Shown here piece by piece: positions 26,108 to 34,518 of a DNA stretch of 64,000 nt. The stretch is from Sulfuritalea sp. GTDB lineage: Bacteria > Pseudomonadota > Gammaproteobacteria > Burkholderiales > Rhodocyclaceae. The stretch lies in the NCBI GenBank assembly GCA_023700805.1, contig JAMPYF010000008.1, positions 48,578 to 112,577 on the forward strand, written 5' to 3'. The position numbers and the translations under genes were made by a program. The notes under the pieces are model-generated. The model saw only the letters and a list, made by a program, of their open reading frames with translations. It did not search any database and was not told where the DNA came from. Numbering within the stretch: the stretch's first letter is position 1; each line of letters begins with the position of its first letter.

Positions 26108-28252
26108 ATGAAAAAAGTACTGCCATGGATAGCCTTTGCACTGATGACGACGGCGCAGGCCGCAGCCTTCGACCCGGGACGGTCGCCGCCGCCGGAGTTG
26201 AGGCCATCGCAGCAGCAGGCCCAGGCGGCGCACCTGGCGGCTGAAGTGCTGAGCCGCTATCACTACAAGACGGTGCCGCTCGACGATGCCTTGTCGGAGA
26301 GAATCCTCGGCCACTATCTGAAGTCGCTCGATGCCGAAAAGCTGTTCTTCGTCCAGGCCGACATCGACCAGCTGGCCCGCTACCGCACGGTCCTCGACGA
26401 CGCCATCATCGACGAAGACCTCGGCGCGCCCTTCGCCATTTTCAATCTCTACGCGCAGCGGGTATCCGAAAGGTTTTCCTACGCCCGCGGCCTGCTGAAG
26501 GAGGGCTTCGATTTCCGGCAGAAGGAAGACTATCAATACGCCCGCGACAAGGAACCCTGGCTTAAATCCGAGGCGGAAATGCGCGAGCAGTGGCGCAAGC
26601 GCGTCAAGAACGACTGGCTGCGCCTGAAGCTTGCCGGGAAGGACGACAAGGCCATCGTCGCGACTCTGGAGAAGCGTTACGACAACGCCCTCAAGCGCAT
26701 CGGGCGGACGACGGGCAAGGATGCGTTCGGAGCGTTCATGAACGCCTATACCATGGCCATCGAGCCCCATACCAACTACATGGGGCCGCGCGCTGCGGAG
26801 GACTTCGACATCTCCATGAAACTGTCCCTGGTCGGGATAGGCGCAGCATTGATGGAGAAGGATGACTACGTCACGATCCGGGACTTGGTGCCGGGCGGAC
26901 CTGCCGCGCTTTCGGGGCAACTGAAAAGCGGGGACCGCATCCTCGGCGTCGCCCAGGGCAGCGGCGGCACCATGACGGACATCCTCGGCTGGCGCCTGGA
27001 CGACACCGTGGCCCTGATCCGCGGCGCGGCCGATTCGATCGTCCAGCTCGACGTGCTGCCGGCGGAGGCCGGCCCGGACGGCAAACACAAGCGGGTCACG
27101 CTGGTTCGCAAGCGGATCCGCCTGGAAGACCAGGCGGCCAAGAAGACCATTCTCCCGGTAACGGACGGCAAGCTCACGCGCCAGGTCGGCGTGATTTCCC
27201 TTCCCGGCTTCTATGAGGATTTCGACGCCCGACAAAAAGGCGACCGCGACTTCAAGAGCGCGACGCGCGATGTGGCCCGCCTGCTGGACGAATTGAAAAA
27301 AGCCGGGGTGGACAGCGTGCTGATCGACTTGCGCAATAACGGCGGCGGTTCCTTGAAGGAAGCGATCGAACTCACCGGCCTGTTCATCGACCAGGGGCCC
27401 GTGGTGCAACAGCGCGACGCCCGCGGCCGGATCACGATCGAACGCGACGCAAAGGCCGGCGTGGCCTGGGACGGTCCGCTCGGCGTGATGATCAACCGCG
27501 CCTCGGCATCGGCCTCGGAGATTTTTGCCGCTGCGATTCAGGACTACGGCCGGGGACTGGTGATCGGCGAACCGAGTTTCGGCAAGGGCACCGTGCAAGC
27601 CATGATCAACCTCGACGACGTCGCCCGGAACGACAAGCTGAAGTTCGGCGAACTGAAATTGACCGTGGCCCAGTTCTTTCGCATCAATGGCGACGCCACG
27701 CAGCTGCGCGGCGTCAAACCCGACATCGCCCTGCCGACCATGACCGATGCGGAAAGCTTCGGCGAAGCGAGCTACGACAATGCGCTGCCCTGGATACAGG
27801 TCAGGGCACTCGATTATTCGCCGGCGGGTAACGTCAAAGCCCGGCTGCCCGACCTGCTGCAACGCCATGAAGCCCGCGTCAGCAAGGACAAGGAGTTTCG
27901 CTTCCTGCAGGAAGACATCGCCGAATTGAATCTGCAGCGCAAAAAGAAGCGGGTGTCGCTGAACGAAGCCGAACGTCGTGCGGAACGCGATGTCCAGGAA
28001 GCCAGGCTGGCCGCGCGCGATGCGCAGGAACCGGGGCGGAAGAAGAACAAGATCGTTCGGGATGATGGCCTGCAGGCCGGGGAGCGCGATCTGGCCAAGG
28101 ACCTAGCGGATGAGAAAGCCGACGACAAGGCCAGGGACGTGTTGCTCAACGAAGCCGCCCGAATACTCGGCGACGAAGTGAATCTGCTGAAGCCCCGCAC
28201 CGGCTTCGCCGCGCGTGCGCCGCGGAATGCGGCGCAGCTTGGCGTGCAATGA
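26108..28252 (+). CDS. prc: S41-family tail-specific protease (Prc/Tsp type)
   Basis: This 714-residue periplasmic protease has a signal peptide (MKKVLPWIAFALMTTAQAAA), an N-terminal Prc domain with the helical substrate-gating part, a PDZ domain (IGAALMEKDDYVTIRDLVPG, LSGQLKSGDRILGV) and the S41 core. NRASASASEIFAAAIQDYG carries the predicted Ser468 and GEPSFGKGTVQ the Lys493 of the Ser/Lys dyad. The C-terminal 150 residues are charged and helical, as in E. coli Prc. It should degrade misfolded or SsrA-like tagged periplasmic proteins and trim lipoproteins. It is monocistronic here. Confidence 0.92.
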   Translation: MKKVLPWIAFALMTTAQAAAFDPGRSPPPELRPSQQQAQAAHLAAEVLSRYHYKTVPLDDALSERILGHYLKSLDAEKLFFVQADIDQLARYRTVLDDAIIDEDLGAPFAIFNLYAQRVSERFSYARGLLKEGFDFRQKEDYQYARDKEPWLKSEAEMREQWRKRVKNDWLRLKLAGKDDKAIVATLEKRYDNALKRIGRTTGKDAFGAFMNAYTMAIEPHTNYMGPRAAEDFDISMKLSLVGIGAALMEKDDYVTIRDLVPGGPAALSGQLKSGDRILGVAQGSGGTMTDILGWRLDDTVALIRGAADSIVQLDVLPAEAGPDGKHKRVTLVRKRIRLEDQAAKKTILPVTDGKLTRQVGVISLPGFYEDFDARQKGDRDFKSATRDVARLLDELKKAGVDSVLIDLRNNGGGSLKEAIELTGLFIDQGPVVQQRDARGRITIERDAKAGVAWDGPLGVMINRASASASEIFAAAIQDYGRGLVIGEPSFGKGTVQAMINLDDVARNDKLKFGELKLTVAQFFRINGDATQLRGVKPDIALPTMTDAESFGEASYDNALPWIQVRALDYSPAGNVKARLPDLLQRHEARVSKDKEFRFLQEDIAELNLQRKKKRVSLNEAERRAERDVQEARLAARDAQEPGRKKNKIVRDDGLQAGERDLAKDLADEKADDKARDVLLNEAARILGDEVNLLKPRTGFAARAPRNAAQLGVQ

Positions 28253-28282
28253 CCAGTTCATGACAACGGGCATCCGCGTGCC

Positions 28283-28315
28283 GCATTTGTGCTGCATTTG
28301 TGCCGCATCCGTGTC
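28283..28315. promoter_or_regulatory. Three phased 11-bp direct repeats upstream of iorAB
   Basis: GCATTTGTGCT, GCATTTGTGCC and GCATCCGTGTC follow head to tail. A looser GCATCCGCGTGCC sits just before them. Repeats spaced one helical turn apart next to a promoter usually bind a regulator. They end about 20 nt before a possible -10 (TAGGAT, 28336-28341). Confidence 0.5.
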
Positions 28316-28445
28316 ATAGACCGCTGCGCTTCTGCTAGGATATTTTCCGGCAGCACGGCGCAGACGGGCCGGCGCCACGGATGGGCCCTGATCCAGTCTG
28401 TGCATCCCTCACACGGTGAATCAAAACCAAGGCGGGAGAACCCTC

Positions 28446-28904
28446 ATGATCCGACTCAATGTCAATGGCAAGCTTCACGCGGTCGATGTCGCCCCCGACA
28501 CGCCGCTGCTCTGGGTGCTGCGCGACACCCTGGGCCTGACCGGGACGAAATACGGCTGCGGCCAGGCGCTGTGCGGCGCCTGCACGGTCCATGTCGATGG
28601 CGTTCCGCAGCGCTCGTGCACCACGCCGGTGTCGGCGGTGGCCGGACGCAAGATCGCGACGATCGAAAACGCGGACCGCTCGCGTGTCGGCAAGGCCGTG
28701 CAGGAGGCGTGGCGCAAGCTCGACGTGGTGCAGTGCGGCTACTGCCAGTCGGGGCAGATCATGAGCGCGATCGCGCTGCTGAGCCAGAACCGCAAGCCGA
28801 CCGACGCCGACATCGACACCGCGCTGGCAGGGAATCTGTGCCGCTGCGCCACCTATGTGCGCATCCGTGCGGCCGTGCACCTCGCGGCCAAATCCCTCGC
28901 CTAG
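28446..28904 (+). CDS. iorA: 2Fe-2S subunit of an IorAB-type molybdenum hydroxylase
   Basis: This 152-residue protein has two [2Fe-2S] sites: the plant-type set [16 protein letters not shown] plus the later Cys in RSCTTP, and the four-helix set [11 protein letters not shown] with [11 protein letters not shown]. This is the small subunit of xanthine-oxidase-family enzymes that pass electrons from a molybdenum cofactor. No FAD subunit is encoded nearby, as in isoquinoline 1-oxidoreductase and related two-subunit enzymes. The large subunit starts 8 nt downstream. Confidence 0.9.
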   Translation: MIRLNVNGKLHAVDVAPDTPLLWVLRDTLGLTGTKYGCGQALCGACTVHVDGVPQRSCTTPVSAVAGRKIATIENADRSRVGKAVQEAWRKLDVVQCGYCQSGQIMSAIALLSQNRKPTDADIDTALAGNLCRCATYVRIRAAVHLAAKSLA

Positions 28905-28912
28905 GAGCCGCC

Positions 28913-31102
28913 ATGTCCGCCATGACCATCGAGAATGCGAGCCGGCGCAACTTCCTGCAGGGCGTCGCCGGCCTGACCCTGAGTTTCTGCCTGCCCGCCG
29001 TTGCCGCGCCGGCCGCCGCGGGCAAGGCCACTACCGTCAGCTTCGAGCCGAATGCCTTCCTGCGCATCGGCAGCGACAACAGCGTGACCGTGATCGCCAA
29101 GCATCTGGAGATGGGCCAGGGCACTTACACCGGGCTGGGCACCATCCTCGCCGAAGAACTCGATGCCGACTGGAAGACCGTGCGCATAGCCGGCGCTCCG
29201 GCCGATGCCGCGCGCTACAACAACCTGTTCTGGGGCCCGGCGCAGGGCACCGGCGGCAGCACGGCGATGGCCAACTCCTGGGACCAGCTGCGCCAGGCCG
29301 GCGCCAGCGCCAGGGCGATGCTGGTCAGCGCGGCGGCCAGGCGCTGGAAGGTGGCGGCGTCCGAAATCACCGTGCGCGACGGCATCGTCAGCCACCCGCC
29401 GTCGAGGCGCAGCCTGCGTTTCGGCGAGCTGGCCGCGGACGCCGCGAGGGAAGCCGTGCCGGCGAACGTGGTGTTGAAGGAGCCGAAGGATTTCCGTCTG
29501 GTCGGCAAGCATGCGCCGCGCAAGGACAGCACGGAAAAGACCAACGGCAAGGCCGTCTTCACCCAGGACATCCAACTGCCGGGCATGCTGGTGGCGGTCG
29601 TCGCACACCCGCCGCGCTTCGGCGCCACGGTCAAGAGTTTCGATGCCGGCGCGGCGAAGCGCGTCAAGGGAGTGGTCGACGTAGTGCAGATTCCCTCGGG
29701 CGTGGCGGTGCTGGCGACCGACACCTGGAGCGCGAAGAAGGGGCGCGACGCGCTGACGGTCGATTGGGACGAAAGCCGGGCCTTCAAGCTCGGCAGCGAG
29801 GAAATCCTCGCGCGCTATCGCGAGATGGCCCAGCAGCCCGGCCTGGTGGCGCACCAGGCGGGCAATACCGACCAGGCATTCGCGGCGGCGGCGAAAGTCG
29901 TCAAGGCCAGCTACGACTTTCCCTACCTCGCCCATGCGGCGATGGAGCCGATGAACTGCGTGATCCGCCTCAGTGCCGAAGGCTGCGAAGTGTGGAACGG
30001 CGAACAACTCCACACCGGTGACCAGCATCAGCTCGCCGGCATTTTCGGCCTCAAGCCGGAACAGGTGAAAATCAACATGCTCTACGCCGGCGGCAGCTTC
30101 GGCCGACGCGCCAACACCAAGTCGGACTACGTCGTCGAGGCCGCGCAGATCGTCAAGGCCAGCGGCGGCAAGGCGCCGGTCAAGCTGGTCTGGCTGCGCG
30201 AAGACGACATGCGCGCCGGCTATTACCGGCCGCTGTTCCATCACAGCCTCGAAGCCGCGCTCGATGCCAACGGCAAGCTGACCGGCTGGCGCCACCGCCT
30301 GGTCGGCCAGTCGATCCTGATGGGCTCGCCCTTCGAGGCCATGATGGTGAAGAACGGCATCGACGGTGTCTCCGTCGAGGGCGCGGCCAACCTGCCCTAT
30401 GCGATTCCCAACCTGCGGGTGGACCTGCATACGCCGACCGACATCGCCGTTCCGGTGCTCTGGTGGCGGTCGGTCGGGTCCTCACACACCGCCTATTCGA
30501 CCGAGGTCTTCCTCGACCTGGTGGCCAAGGCGGCGGGCAAGGACCCGGTGGCCCTGCGCCTCGAATTGCTCGGCGACAAACCCCGCCACAGCGGCGTGCT
30601 TCGGCTCGCCGCCGAGAAGTCCGGCTGGGGCACGCCGCTGCCGCCGGGCGCGCCGGGCACGCGACGCGGGCGCGGCATCGCCGTGCATGAATCCTTCCAT
30701 TCCTACGTGGCCCAGGTGGCCGAGGTGACGGTCGCCGCCGACGGCACGCTGAAGGTCGACCGCGTCGTCTGCGCCGTCGATTGCGGCATCGCGATCAACC
30801 CCGACAATGTCCGTTCGCAGGTCGAAGGCGCGGTGGGCTTTGCCCTGGCGGCAGCCCTGCACGGCGAAATCACGCTCAAGGGCGGCGCCGTGGTGCAGGG
30901 CAATTTCGACGGCTACCCGCTGCTGCGCATCGATGAAATGCCCAGGGTCGAGGTGCATATCCTGCCGTCCGCCGCCAAGCCGACCGGCATCGGCGAGCCG
31001 GGCGTGCCGCCGCTGGCGCCGGCGGTGGCCAATGCCATCGGCGCCGCGACCGGCAAATACCCCGGCCGCCTGCCGTTCAGCACAGCGGAGTTGCGCGCCT
31101 GA
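28913..31102 (+). CDS. iorB: Molybdopterin large subunit, isoquinoline 1-oxidoreductase type
   Basis: At 729 residues it has a twin-arginine-like start ([16 protein letters not shown]), so the enzyme is probably exported folded with its small subunit. Two molybdenum-binding domains are visible ([48 protein letters not shown]) and the catalytic Glu lies near the end in [19 protein letters not shown]. Relatives oxidise N-heterocycles or aldehydes; the substrate here cannot be read. No cytochrome c subunit or maturation chaperone lies next to it. Its last 64 nt are duplicated at 34415-34478. Confidence 0.9.
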   Translation: MSAMTIENASRRNFLQGVAGLTLSFCLPAVAAPAAAGKATTVSFEPNAFLRIGSDNSVTVIAKHLEMGQGTYTGLGTILAEELDADWKTVRIAGAPADAARYNNLFWGPAQGTGGSTAMANSWDQLRQAGASARAMLVSAAARRWKVAASEITVRDGIVSHPPSRRSLRFGELAADAAREAVPANVVLKEPKDFRLVGKHAPRKDSTEKTNGKAVFTQDIQLPGMLVAVVAHPPRFGATVKSFDAGAAKRVKGVVDVVQIPSGVAVLATDTWSAKKGRDALTVDWDESRAFKLGSEEILARYREMAQQPGLVAHQAGNTDQAFAAAAKVVKASYDFPYLAHAAMEPMNCVIRLSAEGCEVWNGEQLHTGDQHQLAGIFGLKPEQVKINMLYAGGSFGRRANTKSDYVVEAAQIVKASGGKAPVKLVWLREDDMRAGYYRPLFHHSLEAALDANGKLTGWRHRLVGQSILMGSPFEAMMVKNGIDGVSVEGAANLPYAIPNLRVDLHTPTDIAVPVLWWRSVGSSHTAYSTEVFLDLVAKAAGKDPVALRLELLGDKPRHSGVLRLAAEKSGWGTPLPPGAPGTRRGRGIAVHESFHSYVAQVAEVTVAADGTLKVDRVVCAVDCGIAINPDNVRSQVEGAVGFALAAALHGEITLKGGAVVQGNFDGYPLLRIDEMPRVEVHILPSAAKPTGIGEPGVPPLAPAVANAIGAATGKYPGRLPFSTAELRA

Positions 31103-31129
31103 AGCGCCGCAGCGCCAGCGCCAACTCTT
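31103..31129 (-). repeat. Dispersed 27-nt element, copy 5 (intergenic)
   Basis: The minus strand reads AAGAGTTGGCGCTGGCG, CT, GCGGCGCT. It sits immediately after the iorB stop codon. Confidence 0.75.
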
Positions 31130-31163
31130 GACCGACTCCTGACCAAACCTGGCCGGCGCGGGC

Positions 31164-31299
31164 CTAGCGGGGGTCGGCGGCCGATCCGGATGCAGACGCC
31201 GCCTGATGCCGTTTTACGTCGGCGACATACTCGGCATCGACCGTCAGGATGTGGTGGTAGAACCAGCCGTTGATCAGTTCCTCGATGCGGTCGGCAATG
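31164..31299 (-). pseudogene. Hemerythrin 3' remnant
   Basis: The last 45 codons of a bacteriohemerythrin gene (IADRIEELINGWFYHHILTV to the TAG stop) survive here without a start. They are nearly identical to the intact gene at 34519-34953. The break is where the G-rich REP array begins. Confidence 0.85.
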
Positions 31300-31362
31300 G
31301 GGGGGAAAGGGGCCAGGGGGGGAAAGGGGCCAGGGGGGGAAAGGGGCCAGGCTCACATTAAA
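31300..31362 (+). repeat. REP array: three 17-bp units ending GCTCACATTAAA
   Basis: Six G, AAA, then GGGGCCAG is repeated three times (31300-31350) and followed by GCTCACATTAAA. The terminal unit GGGGCCAGGCTCACATTAAA is found inverted beyond the transposase gene. The remaining 31363-31513 shows no gene. Confidence 0.8.
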
Positions 31363-31513
31363 TATTGCATCTCCTCCGCGCCATCCCGAAATCTGTCTAC
31401 CGATAGTTCCACTTCGCGGGCCGGCAAGTACCGACTTTTCGAATGCCATCCACATGAAGAGCCCCACTGGCATTCGGTCTGGCCGTCAAACCGTCCATGG
31501 TCGAAGACGCGGC

Positions 31514-32245
31514 CTAAAGCTTCATCGTCAATTGCGCTTGCAATCCTGACGGCGCTGTCGCCGGCTTTCTTGGCCGGCCGCGAGGCTTGACTTCGCGGCG
31601 CTGCCCGGTCGCCCGTTCGATGCTGTCGAGAAACCGGGAATTGCCGAGCGGCTGCCCCTGGTCCAGCGCCATGCGGATATCACCGATCGCATCGGCATCG
31701 AGTTCCGCACGGAATAGCGCGCGGTAGGCCGCAAGGCGTGCGGTCTCGGTCCGCCCCAGGCCAACATACGCTTCATGCGGCGTCAGCAAGGGGTCGGCCT
31801 GCTCCAGCCCGTTCGCCCGATAGCTGCTCCAGCGATAGTGCGCGGGATCATCCACCATCGCGGCTCGTACCGGATTGAGTTCGATGTAGCGCTGGCACAG
31901 CAGCAGGTAGGCGTCGGCCTGCACCAGCGACGACTTGTAGCGGCTGTCCCACAGGGTGCCGGTGCGGCGGTAGGTCTTGTTGATGTATTGCACATAGCGC
32001 CTGCCCAGCGATATCACCAGTTGCGTCACGGCTTCCGGCGCGGGCGGCGTCAGCAGCAGATGCACGTGATTGGTCATCAGCACATAGGCATGCAGGCGGC
32101 AGCCGCTGGTCTTGAGCGCTTCCCCAAGCCAGTGGCGATAGGTGTGGTAGTCGTCCTCGCCGAAGAAGCAGGCGTCGCGGTTGTGGCCGCGCTGGACGAT
32201 GTGCAGCGGGATGCCGGCAAGATGAATGCGGGGGCGGCGGGGCAT
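31514..32245 (-). CDS. REP-associated tyrosine transposase (RAYT, Y1/HUH family)
   Basis: At 243 residues, starting MPRRPRIHLAGIPLHIVQRG, it has the IS200/IS605-like HUH motif TNHVHLLLTP and the catalytic-Tyr region CQRYIELNPVRAAMV. GRRYVQYINKTYRRTGTLWD, typical of RAYTs, lies in between. These single-copy transposases mobilise or maintain REP sequences. Here inverted copies of GGGGCCAGGCTCACATT flank it at about 31343 and 32268-32320. A basic C-terminal extension (EVKPRGRPRKPATAP) follows the domain. The longer frame to 32296 runs through the REP and is rejected. Confidence 0.9.
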   Translation of the reverse strand: MPRRPRIHLAGIPLHIVQRGHNRDACFFGEDDYHTYRHWLGEALKTSGCRLHAYVLMTNHVHLLLTPPAPEAVTQLVISLGRRYVQYINKTYRRTGTLWDSRYKSSLVQADAYLLLCQRYIELNPVRAAMVDDPAHYRWSSYRANGLEQADPLLTPHEAYVGLGRTETARLAAYRALFRAELDADAIGDIRMALDQGQPLGNSRFLDSIERATGQRREVKPRGRPRKPATAPSGLQAQLTMKL

Positions 32246-32267
32246 GAGGGGGATTGTAGCCGGTCCA

Positions 32268-32320
32268 TTTAATGTGAGCCTGGCCCCTTTAATCAATGTG
32301 AGCCTGGCCCCTTTAATTCA
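32268..32320 (-). repeat. REP pair upstream of the RAYT
   Basis: Two tandem units of AATGTGAGCCTGGCCCCTTT lie at 32268-32290 and 32294-32320, in opposite orientation to the array at 31300-31362. They form the upstream border of the transposase gene. Confidence 0.82.
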
Positions 32321-32348
32321 CAATTCAATTCGAGCACGTTCTGTCGGC

Positions 32349-32657
32349 TCACCCAGCAAGCAATCTCAAATACACAACCAAATTGACGATGGTCGAAATA
32401 ATCAAGGTTGCGAAGCCGAAAATATAGTAGTTCCGCCCGAGCGGTCCGGGGGCAAGCATTTGCCGTAAGCCATATTTCCTATAGGCATCAATCAATCCAA
32501 AAAGCATGTAAATATAGACCAAGGCCGAGACCAAATACTCACCTAGCACGCTCCATAGAGAAAGCACAAACAAGACCAGCGTGCCCAGCCAGCCAATGGC
32601 TATGGATGTCCACCCCAGCGCCTTTATATGCCATCTGTTTGAATGATCATCTATCAC
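32349..32657 (-). CDS. Small three-helix membrane protein, possible immunity protein
   Basis: This 102-residue protein has three hydrophobic segments (LGWTSIAIGWLGTLVLFVLS, LVSALVYIYMLFGLIDAY, NYYIFGFATLIISTIVNLVV). Its base composition is more AT-rich than the core genes, a sign of transfer. The start overlaps the stop of the upstream frame by 4 nt (ATGA). Order and coupling resemble toxin-immunity pairs, where a membrane immunity protein follows a toxin C-terminal part, but neither family is recognised. Confidence 0.55.
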   Translation of the reverse strand: MIDDHSNRWHIKALGWTSIAIGWLGTLVLFVLSLWSVLGEYLVSALVYIYMLFGLIDAYRKYGLRQMLAPGPLGRNYYIFGFATLIISTIVNLVVYLRLLAG

Positions 32658-33043
32658 GGTTTTTTCATCTGCGATTCAGGCATGATTCCAAGTTCCAACG
32701 GGTTAAGGATGTTTTCATTAACATCAGCATACAAACTGAGAGGAAGGAATCTATCTGAAACAGCATCTGCATACCGATAGACACTCCCATATTTCAATTC
32801 GGCCTGCAACCCGACGCTCGCTCTGGCAGGCATTTGGAGCAGGGCTGCTCTGCTGTAGTCAAATGTAGCCCCGGTCGACGTAATCAGTTTTGGCGCTTTC
32901 AGGCTCAGCAATTCATATCCCAAGTTCGCCGCCGCTGCCGTCCGCACCGCTTCTTCTGATCCTCCAGACCAAACAACCGCCTGCTCAAATATGGAATCTT
33001 GATAATAGCCACCAGTTCCTGCAACTGCTTTCACCAAATTCAC
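32654..33043 (-). pseudogene. 5'-truncated orphan gene tail (toxin-like C terminus?)
   Basis: The frame reads FNAVNLVKAVAGTGGYYQDS and continues about 125 residues to EPLELGIMPES-like LELGIMPESQMKKP. Upstream it stays open only up to TAA inside the REP unit at 33052-33070, which seems to have cut it off. The only in-frame starts are GTG codons and there is no ribosome site or signal peptide. It is coupled to the small membrane protein downstream. Function is unknown; orphan polymorphic-toxin tail is one reading. Confidence 0.45.
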
Positions 33044-33051
33044 TGCATTGA

Positions 33052-33070
33052 ATTAAAGGGGCCAGGCTCG
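33052..33070 (+). repeat. REP unit, third location
   Basis: ATTAAAGGGGCCAGGCTCG matches the REP core of the units at 31300-31362 and 32268-32320. With the inverted pair at 32268-32320 it brackets the two small genes between them. Confidence 0.75.
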
Positions 33071-33513
33071 AGTATCCGGAGCCCGAATACCCGGAGCCTC
33101 TTCCTTCCAATTCCGTCAAAATATCGAATGACGCAGAGATTAGCCCATACGGATCGTCTTATCAATTCTTGGGAATACAAACAGGGAGAGTCAGGCCGCG
33201 TCGGAGCATCGCCTAGCCAAATCGCCAACCACCTCGGCTGGCTGATGCCAGACCTACAGTGTTGCGAAACAGGTCGCCCAAGAGCTGGCGCTACGGCGAT
33301 TCAACGGCAGGTTGCGACGGCAGGCGGCGCGACAGGCGCCGGCAGGGGCGTGTCCGGCGACAGCGATTCGAAGATGGTCCCCGGGGCGGCACTTTCCGTC
33401 GCGCTCAGATGCGGCGGCTTGAGGATGCGCTCGCCGTCGGCATGCAAGCGGTCCTCGTCGAGTTCCGAATAGTGCCGTACCGCCGCACGCAGCGTAGCGA
33501 GGCTGTACCCGCC
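33071..33513. other. Gene-free stretch of the insert
   Basis: No convincing gene is seen here. It holds a shortened copy of the dispersed element (33280-33300). An open minus-strand frame ending at 33301 continues from the transposase remnant (GGYSLATLRAAVRHYSELDE and on) and has no recognised domain. Confidence 0.5.
33280..33300 (+). repeat. Dispersed element, copy 6 (shortened)
   Basis: AAGAGCTGGCGCT is followed directly by ACGGCGAT, lacking the six middle bases of the consensus. It is intergenic within the accessory insert. Confidence 0.5.
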
Positions 33514-33564
33514 TTGCACGATGTGCAGCGGGATGCCGGCGAGATGAATGCGGAGGCGGTGGGG
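33514..33564 (-). pseudogene. 5' remnant of a second RAYT gene
   Basis: The minus strand encodes HRLRIHLAGIPLHIVQ, matching the N terminus of the intact transposase (PRIHLAGIPLHIVQRG) with a few changes, after which similarity stops. It shows that a second transposase copy once lay in this insert. Confidence 0.75.
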
Positions 33565-33604
33565 CGGTAGCGATGCTGAACAGGACTGGAACCCGGATTT
33601 CGCC

Positions 33605-33626
33605 GCGTACTGAAGTACGCTAGACT
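33605..33626 (+). promoter_or_regulatory. Palindrome and -10 box upstream of the PIN toxin-antitoxin genes
   Basis: GCGTACT-GA-AGTACGC (33605-33620) is a perfect dyad, directly followed by TAGACT, a possible -10. Toxin-antitoxin operons are commonly repressed at such a dyad by their own complex. Confidence 0.5.
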
Positions 33627-33632
33627 TGCCCG

Positions 33633-33728
33633 ATGGACTTCACTTTGTGCAAACATGCCGAAGACGCTATTCATGGACGGGGAATCCGCCCAGAACGGCT
33701 AGACGAGCCAGCAAGAAGGAGTGGGTGA
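33633..33728 (+). CDS. 31-codon ORF ahead of the antitoxin, DUF4258-like stub
   Basis: The frame MDFTLCKHAEDAIHGRGIRP ends RRSG and its TGA overlaps the antitoxin ATG (TGATG). The KHAxxAIxxRGI pattern resembles the first 20 residues of DUF4258 proteins, which are often paired with antitoxins, but the rest of that domain is missing. It starts 6 nt after a possible -10 box and has no ribosome site. It may be a remnant or a small translated leader. Confidence 0.35.
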   Translation: MDFTLCKHAEDAIHGRGIRPERLDEPARRSG

Positions 33729-33976
33729 TGACGACCTTGGAATTGAAACTGAATTTGCCCGATCGCTTGGCGCAGGATGCCGCGCAAATGGGATTGCTTG
33801 ATCCCGACAGCCTGCAAACCATGCTGCGCGAGGCGGTACGCAGTCGCCGCATTGCGCAGTTGGCCTTGGCACGTCAGCGCGTGGCCGAAGCGGGCATTCC
33901 ACCTATGAGCCTGGATGAGATTCAGGAGGAAGTGGATGCGGAGCGCGCCGAGCGGCGCAACAAATCCGCGAGCTGA
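33728..33976 (+). CDS. Antitoxin partner of a PIN-domain toxin
   Basis: This 82-residue protein follows an AAGGAG site. The N terminus (MTTLELKLNLPDRLAQDAAQ) looks like a short DNA-binding strand-helix region and the rest is charged helix (LARQRVAEAGIPPMSLDEIQ, EEVDAERAERRNK) suited to wrapping a toxin. The stop overlaps the toxin start by 1 nt (TGATG). Antitoxin function is inferred from size, order and coupling. Confidence 0.75.
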   Translation: MTTLELKLNLPDRLAQDAAQMGLLDPDSLQTMLREAVRSRRIAQLALARQRVAEAGIPPMSLDEIQEEVDAERAERRNKSAS

Positions 33977-34398
33977 TGCGCCTGGTCCTCGATACGAATG
34001 TGGTGGCTTCGGGTTTGTTGTGGGGTGGCGTTCCTGCGCAACTGCTCGATGCGGCGCAAATCGGAGAGATCGAACTTTTCACCAGTCGTCCTTTGTTGGC
34101 GGAGTTGTCCAACATCCTGGCACGCGGCAAGTTCGCCGAAGCCATAGCGGCCACGGGCTTGCCGCGGGAGGAACTGGTGTTGGGCTATGCGGAGCTGACG
34201 ACGGTGGTCGTGCCCGCGCAGATCGCGCTGACAGTCATGGCAGACCCCGCCGACGATCAGGTACTGGCTTGCGCCCTCGCGGCTCACGCGGACTGGATCG
34301 TCTCGGGTGACAAGCATTTGCACAGCCTGGGCGGGAAGTACGATGACATTTTAATCATCAGGCCAGCCGAGGCGGTCAAGATGATCGCTGCAACGTAG
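33976..34398 (+). CDS. PIN-domain ribonuclease toxin (COG1569 type)
   Basis: This 140-residue protein has the PIN fold signature: MRLVLDTNVVASGLLWGG with the first acidic residue, ELFTSRPLLAELSNILAR with the second, and DPADDQVLACALAAHADWIVSGDKHL with the remaining Asp residues. Such toxins cleave RNA and are held by the upstream antitoxin. It ends 16 nt before the right copy of the large direct repeat, so the pair is the last cargo of the insert. Confidence 0.87.
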   Translation: MRLVLDTNVVASGLLWGGVPAQLLDAAQIGEIELFTSRPLLAELSNILARGKFAEAIAATGLPREELVLGYAELTTVVVPAQIALTVMADPADDQVLACALAAHADWIVSGDKHLHSLGGKYDDILIIRPAEAVKMIAAT

Positions 34399-34414
34399 TG
34401 AACGGCATGCTCCG

Positions 34415-34478
34415 CGGCGCCGCGACCGGCAAATACCCCGGCCGCCTGCCGTTCAGGAGCGCGGAATTGCGCGCCTGA
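34415..34478 (+). pseudogene. iorB 3' remnant
   Basis: It encodes [19 protein letters not shown] and a TGA stop with no start, matching the last residues of IorB (PFSTAELRA) except for one residue. Confidence 0.88.
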
Positions 34479-34505
34479 GTCGCCGTGTCGCCATCGCCAA
34501 CTCTT
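34479..34505 (-). repeat. Dispersed 27-nt element, copy 7 (intergenic)
   Basis: The minus strand reads AAGAGTTGGCGATGGCG, AC, ACGGCGAC. It follows the duplicated iorB stop, equivalent in place to copy 5. Confidence 0.78.
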
Positions 34506-34518
34506 GGCCGGCGCGGGC

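Larger units (their letters stand above)
31039..31299. repeat. Left copy of a 240-260 bp direct repeat
   Basis: It contains the iorB 3' end, the intergenic 27-nt element and the 3' end of a hemerythrin gene. It matches 34415-34654: 60 of 64 positions in the iorB part and 136 of 139 in the hemerythrin part, with 21 extra bases here in between. Together the two copies bracket about 3.1 kb of accessory DNA. Confidence 0.88.

Noticed and set aside
29265..29290. Possible further copy of the 27-nt element in iorB (GGAGTTGGCCATCGCC on the minus strand)
   Set aside because: The core GTTGGCGCTGG and the ACGGCG block are not present; the match is explained by the codons of AMANSWDQ.
33040..33228. 62-codon minus-strand frame in the insert
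   Set aside because: It runs through the REP unit, has no ribosome site and no domain.
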